A stretch of DNA of 64,000 nucleotides from Epiperipatus broadwayi (GCA_028023455.1 JAQFVV010012423.1:4382269-4446268), one strand, 5' to 3'. Positions 27,701-39,199 are shown, numbered from the stretch's first letter. Numbers and translations are program-made. Notes: generated from the sequence alone by a model not told the origin.

Positions 27701-29091
27701 AAGATCATCATCGAAAGACAATTAGAAAATTCCAGTAATTATATATAATTGGTTAACATATTAGTTAGTATACATATAAACACATTCAGAAAAACACTAC
27801 TGATTGATGAGTGATTCTTCAAAGATAAATATTTTAAATCTATTTTCACAGCAAATGAGGGTATTACTTTTTTATAAAACAGTCGCACTAGTGGAAACTG
27901 TCACAGATGAAGGCCAAGTATTATCCCAAGGGGGTAGTACTTCATAGCCTGCTTGCTTAATCTATTTTTGAGCAGAAAACGTAACAGATTTTTATATTTT
28001 AAATTGAAGTGTATTACTAATAAGTGATTTTCAGTCCTACAATCAATTCGTTTTACTGTTACATTTTCAGCTCGTTGATAAATATTTAATTATTAAATTT
28101 ATTAAATGAATTTTATTTTAATTATTAAATAAATAAAATTGTTAGTATAGTGCAGAATAAAGAAATAATTTAATAAATTACAAAGACTATAATAGAAATA
28201 TTTAGCTTCAAACAGCAATGATTAAACTTAAAAGAGAATTAGAAAAATGGACTGCATTTATATTTCTTTGACAGAAAGTTGACCATTTAAAAAAGATTTC
28301 TACTAAAGCTATAAAACATGAAGGATTGGAAAGAAAATAAATGACAGATCAATGTTTTAACATGTGACTTTTCTAAAGCCCATAAACCTTACACATTTTT
28401 CTTCCATTTACAATCTTTTCTTCATGGGTGTCAAAATTGCTTTCTTTACCAAAAGATAGATGGGGATACGTATAATCGGAATCTTATAACTGTATGCTTG
28501 AATGATTTAATGTAATAAAAATCAGTCACTTCTTCAAAGCAGTTAGTTTTTTATTTCTATATTTTTTTAAAAAAAAGAAAGAAAAAGAATATTAAAATTT
28601 AATTTAAATTGTAAATAATGTACATTGCTTTTTATACTTTAAAGATTTTATTAAAATATTTTCATCCAATTTCATACTTATAAATTAAAGTGACTATCAT
28701 ACATAAGTAATTGTTTATTAGCATTAGTAACATAAAATGCATAATATTCTTATATTTTATAAATGAATCAAAAAAGATTTTCATTTTTTGAATTTTAATA
28801 AGTCTATTTTAAAATAAAAAAAAGTTTTAAAATGAAGGAAAATTAAGTGTATTCAATTGTAAAATAGATTATCAGTTTTTTTCCCAATAACATTTTAGAA
28901 ATGTAAAATTACTGAATGATGTTTTTAAAAAGGTTATAAACTCTCCTGATATAGAATGTTTCATTTGTTATACTAGTTTAAATTAAAGCATTATATCACA
29001 CACATATTTTTCGCATATTGTAATACAATATTTTTTATGAATGTTTAGATGAAAACAAACAACTATTTCAAACTGTTGATTATTGATACAA
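27701..29091. other. AT-rich non-coding DNA
   Basis: No gene was recognised. A slightly more complex patch at 27880-27990 contains no frame or motif that I know. Confidence 0.55.
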
Positions 29092-29163
29092 AGAAATTTA
29101 AATAAACCTCTTTAAACAAGTAAATATAACTTATTCTGAATGCAGAGGTTTATTTAAACTTCT
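29092..29163. repeat. Short inverted repeat
   Basis: Arms of 20 bases, agaaatttaaataaacctct and agaggtttatttaaacttct, match at 19 of 20 positions when folded, around a 32-base loop. There is no poly-T tail or coding context that would mark a terminator. Confidence 0.7.
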
Positions 29164-29299
29164 TTTTTTTATTAAGAAAAAAATACACGTGAGTGATCAC
29201 CCACTAGATGATGTAAATACATTTGTTTAAAGAAATCTTTGAGATTGTACCACAGTCAATACAAAAATTTTCGGGTCTACTTACCCATAGAGGATTACA

Positions 29300-29700
29300 A
29301 AGTGTTCAATGTTACAAGGTGAAATAATTATAGACCAGGTTTACAAATGTACATACGCTTGATAACAATTATATCCATAAAAGAGTTTAACAGAGGATGA
29401 GCACAGATCTGCACTGCTCGAAAACAATCCATCAACAGCAGCCCATGAGAGTGGAAATGGTGCTGAAAACTTTGACTCTGTACCCTCCCAGTAGGTTTCC
29501 CAGATAGCAGCAATAATCATCAACAGCCTGCACTCATAAACCAAACCCCCAACAACCACCACCATCGACCCTTGAGAAAGAAATGAGGAGTGCAGACCCA
29601 TGCCCACAAATATTACAGCAAAACTCCATTAATGTTACAGAGATATTTCTAGCTGGAGTGTCTGACATCCAGCATGTCAATTGAATTTGTCTGTGATTAT
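29300..29700 (-). other. GC-richer patch, unidentified
   Basis: This region has visibly more G and C than its surroundings. It supports overlapping minus-strand frames of 61 to 88 codons (29328-29746), none with a recognisable domain. One frame contains a short glycine- and valine-rich stretch. It could be a fragment of a transposon or an exon, but no splice structure can be argued. Not recognised. Confidence 0.3.
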
Positions 29701-29739
29701 GTTCTTGATAAAAGAATTGTTCACTTTTATTCCTTAAAT

Positions 29740-30275
29740 TTCTCAATCCTTATTAAAAGTTATTCATTGAATGATTTCAGTAAAACAGTGGATTGTTCAT
29801 CTTCCTCATCCCTTAAATCCAATATCTTATCAGAAACCTCTTGCATAATGTTATTTACCACATACTTCTATTCCCTCCAGTTTTACTGCATTTGCGTAGA
29901 TTTTCATTTTTGATTGTAATGCCTCTTCATACTTGAATTCTTGGTTATTAACATTAAATGATTTGTTTGCCTTACTTCTCTCAATAGTTTCAAATTTAGA
30001 TTTTATAGTTTTGTTCTTATTAATTGTTTTCACTTTTTAGATAACATTATTTTCAAATTTTAAACTTTTCAAAGTCTTCAATGACATTCACTGCCTCTTT
30101 CCCTTGTGATATTTTGGGTGACATATAGTCCAAATCACCTGAGATGATTCCTTTGTTAACTGGATTCTCTTCTTCCATCAATTGTTTATTTATACTGCTG
30201 TTTTCTTGACTTGCATTTTCTCCTCTATTTTGCACTTGACTTGAAATGTTTTCTGCCATTTTTGTTTTCACAATG
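29740..30275 (-). pseudogene. Unidentified coding relic, charged protein
   Basis: Two minus-strand frames follow each other. The first (30271-30053, 72 codons) starts MKTKMAENISSQ and is rich in Glu, Asn, Gln and Lys. The second (30033-29851, 60 codons) is Lys-rich and is followed in another frame by a further acidic peptide (VSDKILDLRDEEDEQS). The continuous hydrophilic, charge-rich composition in all three pieces suggests one former reading frame broken by frameshifts or introns. It may be an ORF1 or gag-like part of a retroelement or a host pseudogene. No domain was recognised. Confidence 0.35.
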
Positions 30276-30564
30276 ATTTCAGTTAAAATCTTGTTACTGT
30301 TAGGAAAAAGTTTTCTTCATTTTTGATAACAACACTTAAAAATAATAAGCTTCCCTCAGTTTGGCTTCAAAATATTACCGTGAAGTTTCGTTATCCTTTT
30401 TTAATTCCACCTTTTATAGGGGATCTGAAACTAACATTGTATTCCTAGAGCCATTAGATGGTGTATTTTTTAAACTTCTTTGTATCAATAATTTCAATAT
30501 ATGTGGTCAAGTTGAAATTTTTATTATATTAGATTATTAATAAAGGTGTGAATCCATCTTTATT

Positions 30565-30686
30565 GTTAAAAGGAAATTACCTTGACAACAATTTGAAATT
30601 GTTGGTTGTTATTGACATTGAAATTGTCTAAGTGTTGATTGTTTTTTAATGATTACTTACAAAGCCATTTAGCCTTGAGCATTATT

Positions 30687-30690
<4 letters not shown>
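30565..30690 (+). mobile_element. Half of foldback family B
   Basis: It matches the right half of the foldback at 36.1 kb over more than 100 bases, including gttggttgttattgacatt, ttgtctaagtgttga, ttaatgattacttacaaa and atttagccttgagcatta. The left arm is short or lost. It runs directly into an (AC)n(AT)n microsatellite. Confidence 0.7.

Positions 30691-30729
<39 letters not shown>
30688..30729. repeat. (AC)n(AT)n compound microsatellite
   Basis: About 10 AC units followed by about 10 AT units, starting exactly where the foldback B homology ends. Confidence 0.9.
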
Positions 30730-31643
30730 AATTCAGAGTAATAAATGGATAACAGATGAAATTGTGCTATAATATCTCAGTTTTCAAATCGTGCCCTTAT
30801 CTAGTAACCACATTTTATTCTTTTATAGTTCTTAAGTTAAAATCACATGAATTTTTTAAAAAATTACTTATTCTGCAGACAATCTTATTTGCTTACACAG
30901 TTATAAAAATCTGATACTGAAATAGTTTCTATATATTATAAAGACCTTAAATTTACATTAAGTCGTTTTACTATTTGTCTAGAAATATTATTACAAATAA
31001 AATTACATGAATTGTTCATTTCATATAAAAATAACCCACTTCATCCCAAATGTAAGTCAAAGAATAAAAAAATCCTACATTTGATATAAAATAAGGCATC
31101 TATAAAATATACTTAGAAATTGATCTGGAGCCGAAACTATATAGCTATGCAGGCATATTGGTAGAAATTCAAATATTTCAAGGTTTGTGTTTTTATCTCA
31201 TGCTATTATTTGAAAAAAAAATGGCTGCCAAATGCATGAGTACACTAAATTCAGCTTTGGATACTGGATTTCATTAGTGAAATCATAAACCATAAGCTTA
31301 TTGGAGCATAAAGAAATTATACTATGACATTATGTAGTGTCTAAATATTATTCAGAATTAGATTGGAATGAAAAAAAACTGTTTTTGAAAGTATATGAAT
31401 AGCTTGTAAAATAAATTTTTTTATTGAGAAATTTATAGAAAAAAATATTATAATGAACAAACGTATATTAAGCAAAATGATTTTTTTTTAACTTTTAAAT
31501 CTTATAATTATAAAAACAAATTCTAAAAATGACTTAAAAATCAAAGACAAATTAAACATTTTAGAATTTTGGATCATTATTGGATGTTATATATAATATA
31601 GCAACTACGAATTCCAAAAAAATAAATTAAAAACAATTTTTAT
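30730..31643. other. AT-rich non-coding DNA
   Basis: No gene or repeat was recognised. Confidence 0.55.
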
Positions 31644-32250
31644 CATCATCAACACTTTCTATCATTGATCACTAAATTAAGAATGTCTCACTAAGTTTAA
31701 TCCAGTTTGTCTAATCCATAACCTTTTTTTTCCCAGAAAATATAAGAACTTATTTCATCCAATCATCTCATGTGTTAAATTTTCCTAGCTCTTTTACAAC
31801 CTCTTGGGATCCATTTTATATCAACATTATATTTCTAACAATATATCCAACCCAGCTCAATTTATGTCTATTAATACTTTCAGTGATATTTATCATAACT
31901 GTTTGCTCTCTCACCCATATATTTCATTTTTTCTTCTTTTGCTGTTACTAGTACAATACATCTTCCCTTCCTTTGTTGAGTATGTCACTCTTTGTTTAAA
32001 TGCCCAAATCTCAGATCCATAATTAAAAACTGTTAAAGCACATGATTAAAAACCTTCCTTTGCAAACATATAGAAATGCTATCTTTTAATACTTGATGAT
32101 TTTTACCAAAAACATTCCATACCAATTCAATTATATTATTAATTTTATACATTATGTTTTCATCTTTACAATGAAACCACAATAGACATTGTATCAATAG
32201 TATGACTTCAATTATATAGTAGCCAAAAAATGTAAACAAAAATGTAGACA
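31644..32250 (-). pseudogene. RTE-type retrotransposon 3' fragment
   Basis: Antisense to the plus strand, it starts at the left with tcatcatcaacactttc like the copies at 20.3 and 25.2 kb. The minus strand near 32020-31930 encodes NYGSEIWAFKQRVTYSTKEG, matching the conserved YGSETW region of RTE polyproteins. The aatctcagatccataat block is shared with the 25.5-kb copy. It is 5'-truncated and full of stops. Confidence 0.6.
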
Positions 32251-32251
32251 A

Positions 32252-32575
32252 ACAAACATATGTAAATAAGATATTTTTCTTTTATATAGCACTATGTTGT
32301 ATAAACTGTAATATTAATAATTAGCCATTAAGCTAATGCACATGCACTTTGTGGATTGTTAACTATAAATGAATATCTCTCAGTTTCCAAACACAAGATA
32401 AAGTCTTTTTTGAAAAGATAGAATGAATCTATCTATCTTTCTGACTCAAACATTTATGTATGGGCAAATCCTAAGCGTTTGGAAATGAGAGCATGAAAAT
32501 ATTAAGCAATCACTTTAAATTACTTTTACTCTGCCTGAATGAATGCTGCTTGCAAAATATTGGATTCATTTTATC
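32252..32575 (+). repeat. ~340-bp dispersed/tandem repeat S, copy 1
   Basis: Landmarks: aaacatatgtaaataag, aatattaataattagccatt, gcactttgtggatt, aactataaatgaat, ctcagtttccaaacacaag, atttatgtatgggcaaatcc, gaaatgagagcatgaaaata, ttaagcaatcactttaaatt, then gcctgaatgaatg. An internal inverted repeat pairs tttccaaac with gtttggaaa. No protein is encoded. Confidence 0.75.
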
Positions 32576-33436
32576 TTTTCACAAAGTAAATCATATTTGG
32601 TATTGTATTGAATAGTATGTATTTTTGATTTGTTTTCCTAATATATTTGTCAAGATAGTAGAAAATAAAGTGCTAAAGTTAAACCTTGGAATCAGCACCT
32701 TATAATAGTATGGTCATTCTCTCTCTAGTAGTGTAGACCATATCATAATGCAAGCTTATTTTTAGTTTTTATGGTTGGATTGTTATGGATCATTTAACCA
32801 ATACAGAATAACTTTTGATATTTAACTAATTATGACTAATTTTTTTTTTCCAACTTATACTGGACAGTTAACAGAATTGGCTTGTAATTTAAAGTAATTT
32901 TTAAAATTAATATTATCTATATCAAAATCAAAGGCTATGAACATGGCAGGAAGATAGTATAATTAATATGGTATAAACACAGTGTATGAATTTTCTTCAA
33001 GAAGAAAATACACATTGATTATCATGAATTAGAAGAAGTTAGAAACTACAAATAACTTATTCAGATTATTAATATAGTGGTGTCAGGATATCTTCTGTAT
33101 TTTGTTCTGAGTTCCCCTCATGTACATCACACATTGTGGTTAATAGCTTACATTTTAATATATGATCATGTGTAATGCTCAATAATAATAAGATTCTTGC
33201 TGATCTATCATATAATTTATTAAATTTACAAATTTTAAAGTTATTTTTTTTATTTACATGAGCTTCAATAACAGTACTGGATTGCATTTTTAAATTCAAA
33301 AAAAAAAAAAAAACATGGTTAAGTAAATATGTATTAGAGTTGTTATACTTAGCAAAAAAGAAATGACTGTCATCATATCAAGTATCATCAAACGTAATAA
33401 GTTTATGAATGCCATGTTTTTATTGTTTGTTTGTGT
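32576..33436. other. AT-rich non-coding DNA between S repeats
   Basis: No gene was recognised. It holds an A14-type run at about 33300. A 76-codon minus-strand frame at 33069-33299 has no known motif. Confidence 0.5.
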
Positions 33437-33826
33437 ATTTTTAACTATAAATGAATGCTCTCACTTTCCAAACACAAGATAAAGTCTTTGTGAAAAGATG
33501 GAATGAATCTATCAATCTTTTTGATCCAAATATTTATGTATGGGAAAATCTTAAGCAGTTGTAAATGAAAGCATGAAAATGTTAAGCGATCACTTCAAAT
33601 TACTTTTTCTATGCCTGAATAAATGACGCTTGTGAAATTTTCAGAATTTATGATACATCATTCTTATTTGAAATTAAACATATGTAAATAAGATATTTTT
33701 ATTTTATATAATGCTATGTTATATAAACTGTAATATTAATAATTAGCCATTAACTAATGAATGTGCACTTTGTGGATTTTTAGCTATAAATGAATACTCT
33801 CACTTTCCAAACACAAGATAAATAGA
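33437..33826 (+). repeat. ~340-bp repeat S, copy 2 (tandem dimer)
   Basis: The block tttttaactataaatgaat occurs at 33437 and again, as tttttagctataaatgaat, at about 33777. One full S unit plus the start of a second therefore lie head to tail with a period near 340 bp. This suggests a satellite-like or multimer-forming family. Confidence 0.75.
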
Positions 33827-34279
33827 TGGTGTTTTATACATAGAGATAGTATATTATTATGAATAATAAAGTATGTTTGCGAAAAAGTACAAATAGAACC
33901 AACAGAATATAAAAATGCATCTTTTTCTTTAAAAACATAAATAAAATTATCTATAAAAATTACTTTACAAAATGTAAATTATACTTAATAATTGTAAAAG
34001 TTTAAATCAATCTGATTATTTGGCTATTTTTTTTTTTTGCTAGCATAAAAGTTTGGTATCATGCATGATTCATATATGATATATTTTGATATAAGCATGT
34101 AAAATAATCCTGATTAAATAAATATTTTATACAATTCAATTATAAATATTTTTTCTTTTCCTTTTTATTTAACATTACTTTTGCTTTTATCAAGAACGTT
34201 TATTACTAATGTGTACAGCAATTAATTAAGAAGACAAGTAAGAAAAAATTATATATGTAATTTTGAAAATTATTTGGGT
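33827..34279. other. AT-rich non-coding DNA
   Basis: Nothing was recognised. Confidence 0.5.
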
Positions 34280-34950
34280 TCAAATAGGGTAAAGTCTAAT
34301 TTTGCTCTGAGCTGTATCTTCATCTGTCCAGCCTATGAGTGTTTCCAGGTTCTGATAGATAATTTTCAAGCTGGTTATTATCAAGACATTTAATTAACAA
34401 GTTTAATATTTGTTTTTACTGAGTCAATCACTTTAGCTATTGTGTTTCTTGATCCTAAATCTTGTTCTTGCGTAATGTCTAACTCACATAGTCCGAGGTT
34501 TTCGAGGCCCATAATGATGGCTTTGGGCCACATTTTGCTGTAAGTCAGGAATACTGGTCAATTAAGGTATGGATGCTTATTCCTTTTAAGTTGATGCTTT
34601 GAAATTGAACAGGTCCCATGTTGATTAAAAAGTGTATTGAGAAGCTATACACTGCTCTCTTTCTCTTACTTTGCTGAGTTTTTTGAGGAAGATCTGGGCA
34701 TGAGTAATTCTGTTCTTGTTAAATATTAATTTGCATCTAGTTAGTCATATTCCATACATCAGAAAGGTAACACTACATACTATTGTGTATTCCCCTTCTG
34801 AAATAGCATGCATGAATAAGTCAATGAGAGGTTGCTTAAAGTGGAATATTGACCATATTGTGGTTCTGCAGCCATTTCTTGCACCTTGTTTTTTAATCAT
34901 GATAATAATTTGGAAGTACATAATTTATATAACAAAAGATCTTTAAAATT
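34280..34950 (-). pseudogene. Unidentified coding relic
   Basis: The base composition is less AT-rich. The minus strand gives protein-like stretches in changing frames, such as RNGCRTTIWSIFHFKQPLID and MHAISEGEYTIVCSVTF (about 34890-34750), KNRITHAQIFLKKLSKVRE (about 34725-34660), and ENLGLCELDITQEQDLGSRN (about 34515-34440). Continuity of composition across frames suggests an old mobile-element protein. I do not recognise the family, and it could be spurious. Confidence 0.3.
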
Positions 34951-36090
34951 ACCTTTGAATGACTTCAAAGAATAAGCAATCAGTTAAATATTTATTCAAA
35001 AAATAAATATTTTAAAAATAGATAGACTCTTTGTTTTAACAACTAAAAAGTAAATAATCGAAAATATAACAGTTAATAATTACTAAATTATAATTTTACT
35101 AAGATATATAAAAGCAACAAATAATTAGTATCATAGTACATTTAAATACGATTATAACTTTTTAATATAAAATGTTCAAATAAAGATATTCAAAATTTTT
35201 GTAAAAAAAATATGTTTTTAATACAAACAAGGCTGTTTTCCCGGTAAATTATTAAAGAAATATTATCAATGCATAATATTGAAAAAATGATTAACAATAG
35301 AGTTAATGTTTTTTTTAAATAGATCATGTTTTGATATTTGCTATATCTAATTTATTCTCCTCCGTTTTTTTTTTTTACATTTAACCCATGTTTTAATTTA
35401 AAAGTCAACAATAAAATGCTTAATTGCAATAAATTAAATAAAAATCTTAAAATATTTAATGTTTGAAGATTTAAATATAAAAATTTTCTGCCAAATTAAT
35501 ACATCAACTCATAAATGGTGATAAAACCAAATACAAGGCTAAATATTCTATTATAACATTCAATGCTTTATATGGATAATGAACTTACTTTTTCCCCTTT
35601 CTTCTTTTACTTAATGTCAAGGATTAGTTTTTCTCACTTTTTTTCAATTAAGAATTTATAATTTATATCCAATCCTTAAATGATCAAATTGAATAATATT
35701 TTTTTTATTAGTCATTTATTATTTATCTCTCTTTTACTATCATTTTTTTCTTTCCTCTTTCTGCTCTGTATCTTTAACTTTTTTTTGTCTTTCATTCACT
35801 CTTTCACATCATCAAAAACATTATAGTGAAAAATGTATCTTTTCATTTTTATTACATTATATAGAAAATTAATTTTCAATAAAGAATATATGTTTTCAAA
35901 GTAAAATAATAGCTTAATAATAACACACTGGCTCACAATAATTTTAAATTTACTTTATTATTAATAAATAATTTGTGCTAGTTGTTTTACAGAAAAACTT
36001 TAAATTTTACAAAGAAAAAATATAACTTAATTGAGGTGCATATTTTTTTAGTTTTAATACATAAATGAATGTTATTATATATATATATAT
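34951..36090. other. AT-rich non-coding DNA
   Basis: No gene or named repeat was recognised. Confidence 0.55.
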
Positions 36091-36285
36091 CATTAAAAAC
36101 CAGTCAATACTTAAGACATTCCCAATATCAATAGCAATCAACAATTTCAGTCTGTTGTCAAGGCAACCTCCTTTTAAAATTTGGAAAATGTTGGTTGTTA
36201 TTGATATAGAATTGTCTAAGTGTTGACTGATTTTTAATGATTACTTACAAACCCATTTAGCCTTGAGCATTAATTACACTTATTA
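36091..36285. mobile_element. Foldback element, family B, full copy
   Basis: Arms mirror each other at 36091-36160 and about 36188-36239. The left arm reads cattaaaaaccagtcaat ... caatatcaatagcaatcaac; the right arm reads gttggttgttattgatatag ... gactgatttttaatg. After the hairpin an unpaired tail (ttacttacaaacccatttag, ccttgagcattaattacac) runs to about 36280. The same hairpin-plus-tail plan is seen in family F. No coding capacity. Confidence 0.7.
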
Positions 36286-36309
36286 TTTAAGTAATATATA
36301 TATATATAA

Positions 36310-36506
36310 CACTCTAATCACCCACCCCATGATGTTAATATATTTCAGCAATGCCCTCTATGAATAAATATAAAAAATGAACTTCAAACAGCTAAACTAA
36401 GAGGGGGGGTATCATTTTGAGTTTAGCTGTTTGAAGTTCAGAATTTATATTTATTTACAGAGAACATTGTTGAAATATATTAACATTGTGGTGGATGTTT
36501 TCAGTG
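36310..36506. mobile_element. Foldback element, family C
   Basis: A near-palindrome of about 197 bp. The arms include gatgttaatatatttcagca and gaacttcaaacagctaaact on the left, mirrored by agtttagctgtttgaagttc and gttgaaatatattaacatt on the right. The loop is a G-rich agagggggggtatca. The ends cactctaatcacccaccc and its imperfect complement look like terminal inverted repeats. It is probably a non-autonomous element. Confidence 0.7.
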
Positions 36507-36845
36507 TTTTCTATCTATTTTTTTAGCTAACAATAAAGAACATACTATGTCATTGTTTACAAAACTAAAAAATATAAAACTATTTAGATTAACAGTACAA
36601 TGTGGTTAGGTTTGATTAAAAATAGATATATTAATCTTTAACTGAGTATAAAATTTGCAAACAGATTATGAATAATATGATAATCTCTAGTCTAATAAAC
36701 ACTTAATAAGAATCAAGTATCAAAGATGTGAATCCATGAAATTGTAATAAACCTATTAGAATATTTCAAATTTTATGGATATATTTATTAAAATAGTTTT
36801 TTAAATATATAAACATATTTGTCTGATTTTTTCATTGAACAGTTA

Positions 36846-38390
36846 AAGTATTAATAAGTGGCAAAAGAGTATTATTTTATTGCTGATGATATATTGTACA
36901 TAGAAAGTAGGGAAGACATGAAAGTTATGCTGAAAATGTGTGTAAGAGTAGATAAAGAGATGGGAATTAAATTTAGTTAATAAAAATCAAAAGTAATGAT
37001 GATAAATGCCAAGAAAAGAGAAGAGAAATATTTTTTTATTTGGGGATATAAAGTTAAATATGGATAAGTATTTGGGAATCATCTTAAGTAATCAAAGAAT
37101 TTACTTGCATGAATGGGAGGAAAAATTGATAAAGAAGCAAAGAAAAGGAACTGTTAAAGAAATTAATAGTGTTTTCATGTAATAAATATATTGTAGCAAT
37201 AATTGTATGAAATGGAATGGCAGCATCAGGGTTAACTTATGGTAATGATGAATTATGTGGTAGTAAAGGGATGTTAGATTAAAACAGGCAAAACTCTACT
37301 TACAGGAGTGCCACACAGTGTGCAAGCCAGAGTAATCAATAAATGTCAGAAGTTTATGCATGGCACTACTGTATGGGGAGTTTTGCCTGTTTTAATAACA
37401 AGTTATGAGTAAACATAAGAAATGGTGATCATGTGATGTTTAATGAATGTTAGATTATTTAGGAAAAGTACAAAGAGTGTAGGAATATATGCATTAGAGG
37501 CAGATGTGTTGATGCGAAAAAGCAATTTAAAAAGAAATGGGATGGTCAAGTTATTACATGAGAGATGCAAAAAGCAAAAGGAAAATGTTCAGTAGATTGC
37601 AATTTATAGATACTAAGAGAATAACCTAATTAGTATTCAATTGGGTTACAAGTAAAGAATAGGCAACAAGATGGGTAAAATAGGTAGTATGCATAAGATT
37701 TGGATAAAGACTTTATGTTAGTATACTTGTACAAAAGGTGAGATGATTGTGGTAGAAAGATTGTTGAGTGTTATAGTGGCAAAGAATGGAAAAGAAAAAT
37801 AGTTGCACTAATAAAAAATAGGGAGTTGGAGAGATGATGAAGTAATATAGAGAGTAAAAAGAGTTTAAATATATATAGAAGTAAACAGAATATTGGGGTA
37901 ATATAATTTATGAAAATAGCAAGAAAAGTATTTTACTGTTTAAAGCTCCAATAGGATCATTAGCAACAAGGGAATATACACACAATTGGAGGAATGTGGG
38001 TGATTTAGTCTGCAAGTTATGTAAGGGATGCATGAAAAATATTAGGCATCTGCTAATTGAATGTAAATGCTTACAAGCAAAAAGGTTACAAATAATGAAG
38101 CTGTGGGAGAATAAATATAAACAAAAGGATTATACAGAAAAAAGGTTTGTTAGTTTTTATGCTGGGTTTGGAAAAAAGTAAGGGGTATCTAGATATAAAG
38201 GCCATAAAGTAGACAATGATGTTATGATAATGGGATAGAGCAGAATAGAGAAGAATATATAAAAAACTTACAGTAGAGAATGGAAAGGGAAGTAGGGTGC
38301 CTAACGAGTTTCTCTTTGCATAGTGGCTGAGAGATTCCTGAATTTGATAAAGAAATCATAGCACATCGCATCGCATCGCATCACAGAAGA
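36846..38390 (+). pseudogene. 5'-truncated LINE (RT 3' part and C-terminal zinc motif)
   Basis: A decayed plus-strand non-LTR retrotransposon. At 36865-36930 the sequence encodes YYFIADDILYIESREDMKVM, an RT motif C of the F-x-ADD type. Then comes SKVMMINAKKREE and KYLGIILSNQ (about 37063), both typical of the RT thumb region. A foldback F copy interrupts the element at 37282-37446. At 37996-38181 the frame keeps CKLCKGCMKNIRHLLIECKC, a Cys-Cys-His-Cys motif of the type found at the C-terminus of LINE proteins. The 3' end at about 38361-38385 is a short (CATCG)n-type tail, which favours a CR1/jockey-like clade. Clade is an inference. Confidence 0.7.
37282..37446 (+). mobile_element. Foldback retroposon family F, copy 2 (shortest)
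   Basis: A 165-bp element nested in the LINE. The hairpin (37282-37394) has outer ends aaaacaggcaaaactc and gagttttgcctgtttt. It is followed by the family tail ending gtgatcatgtgatgttta. It is flanked by an 11-bp direct repeat atgttagatta (37271-37281 and 37447-37457). Removing the element and one repeat restores continuous LINE sequence. The inner arms are asymmetrically deleted compared with copies 1 and 3. Confidence 0.8.
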
Positions 38391-38814
38391 ATTAATAAAA
38401 TAAATTTATACACTATACAGAAAGTATATATATAAACAAAACTACAGAAAGCAAATTTGATGCTTTTTTTATAAAAAAAATTAACAAATTTTAGTTAAAT
38501 TAAAATCCTGAAGATTCTTAATGAGAGAAGGGAAGGAATAAAAGTTAATTGTTGCCATTTACTTTTTGATGTTTTGAAATTGCAATGTCTAAAATTGCAT
38601 TATGATTTTAAAAAATAAAATTAATGAAATTAAAATTTCATATTTACTAACTTAAAATTTTGTTTTATTAAACTTTTTTTTTTTAAAAATGTATATAATT
38701 AAAACAACAAACAGGAAAATGTCAAATGTTGAAGTTTACAAAAAAATGAAACACTCATATGTATTTGAGCCAATCTTCATATATAAATAACTGAATTTTC
38801 TCCTATCTGTTGCT
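38391..38814. other. AT-rich non-coding DNA
   Basis: Nothing was recognised. Confidence 0.5.
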
Positions 38815-39010
38815 TTTGACAGAATAGCTCAGTCGGTTGGAGCATTTACCTTAAATTCTATATCCAAGACTCTAAAGGTGCAAGTTTATCTCCTATGCTA
38901 ATACTGTCACTGACCAAGTCAACAACAGCTGAAGAAGATTGGACAATAATACTATTCATAACATTATGTAATTACTAAACTGTTTTGTCCATTTGTGTGT
39001 TATTAGTAAC
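38815..39010 (+). mobile_element. tRNA-derived SINE
   Basis: A pol III A box is clear (tagctcagtcggttggagc, 38825-38843). A B-box-like ggtgcaagtttatctcc follows at 38877-38893, close to the spacing seen in tRNA genes. The tRNA-like head continues into a non-tRNA body with ccaagtcaacaacagctgaa and ends somewhere near 39010. The anticodon arm does not pair well, so this is a SINE head and not a functional tRNA. No target duplication was found. It is unrelated to the T elements. Confidence 0.65.
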
Positions 39011-39177
39011 AAGTTTCTTGTAACTGAAAAGTTTAAATAATGTTTAAAAGTTTCTATACAATCAACATTTACTGATAGATAATGAAATAGTCCAGCATAT
39101 TATCACAACAGATATTTAAAAACATCTCTGACTAGTTACAAGGTAGTCTTAAAGTGACCTTTTCATTTTAATGAACT

Positions 39178-39199
39178 CATATATATATATATAATTATT

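Noticed and set aside
37996-38181. Possible host zinc-finger gene (CKLCKGCMKNIRHLLIECKC)
   Set aside because: It is the C-terminal Cys/His motif of a LINE, with RT motifs upstream in the same orientation.
38815-38905. Functional tRNA gene
   Set aside because: The A and B boxes are present, but the acceptor and anticodon stems do not pair, and sequence continues into a SINE-like body.
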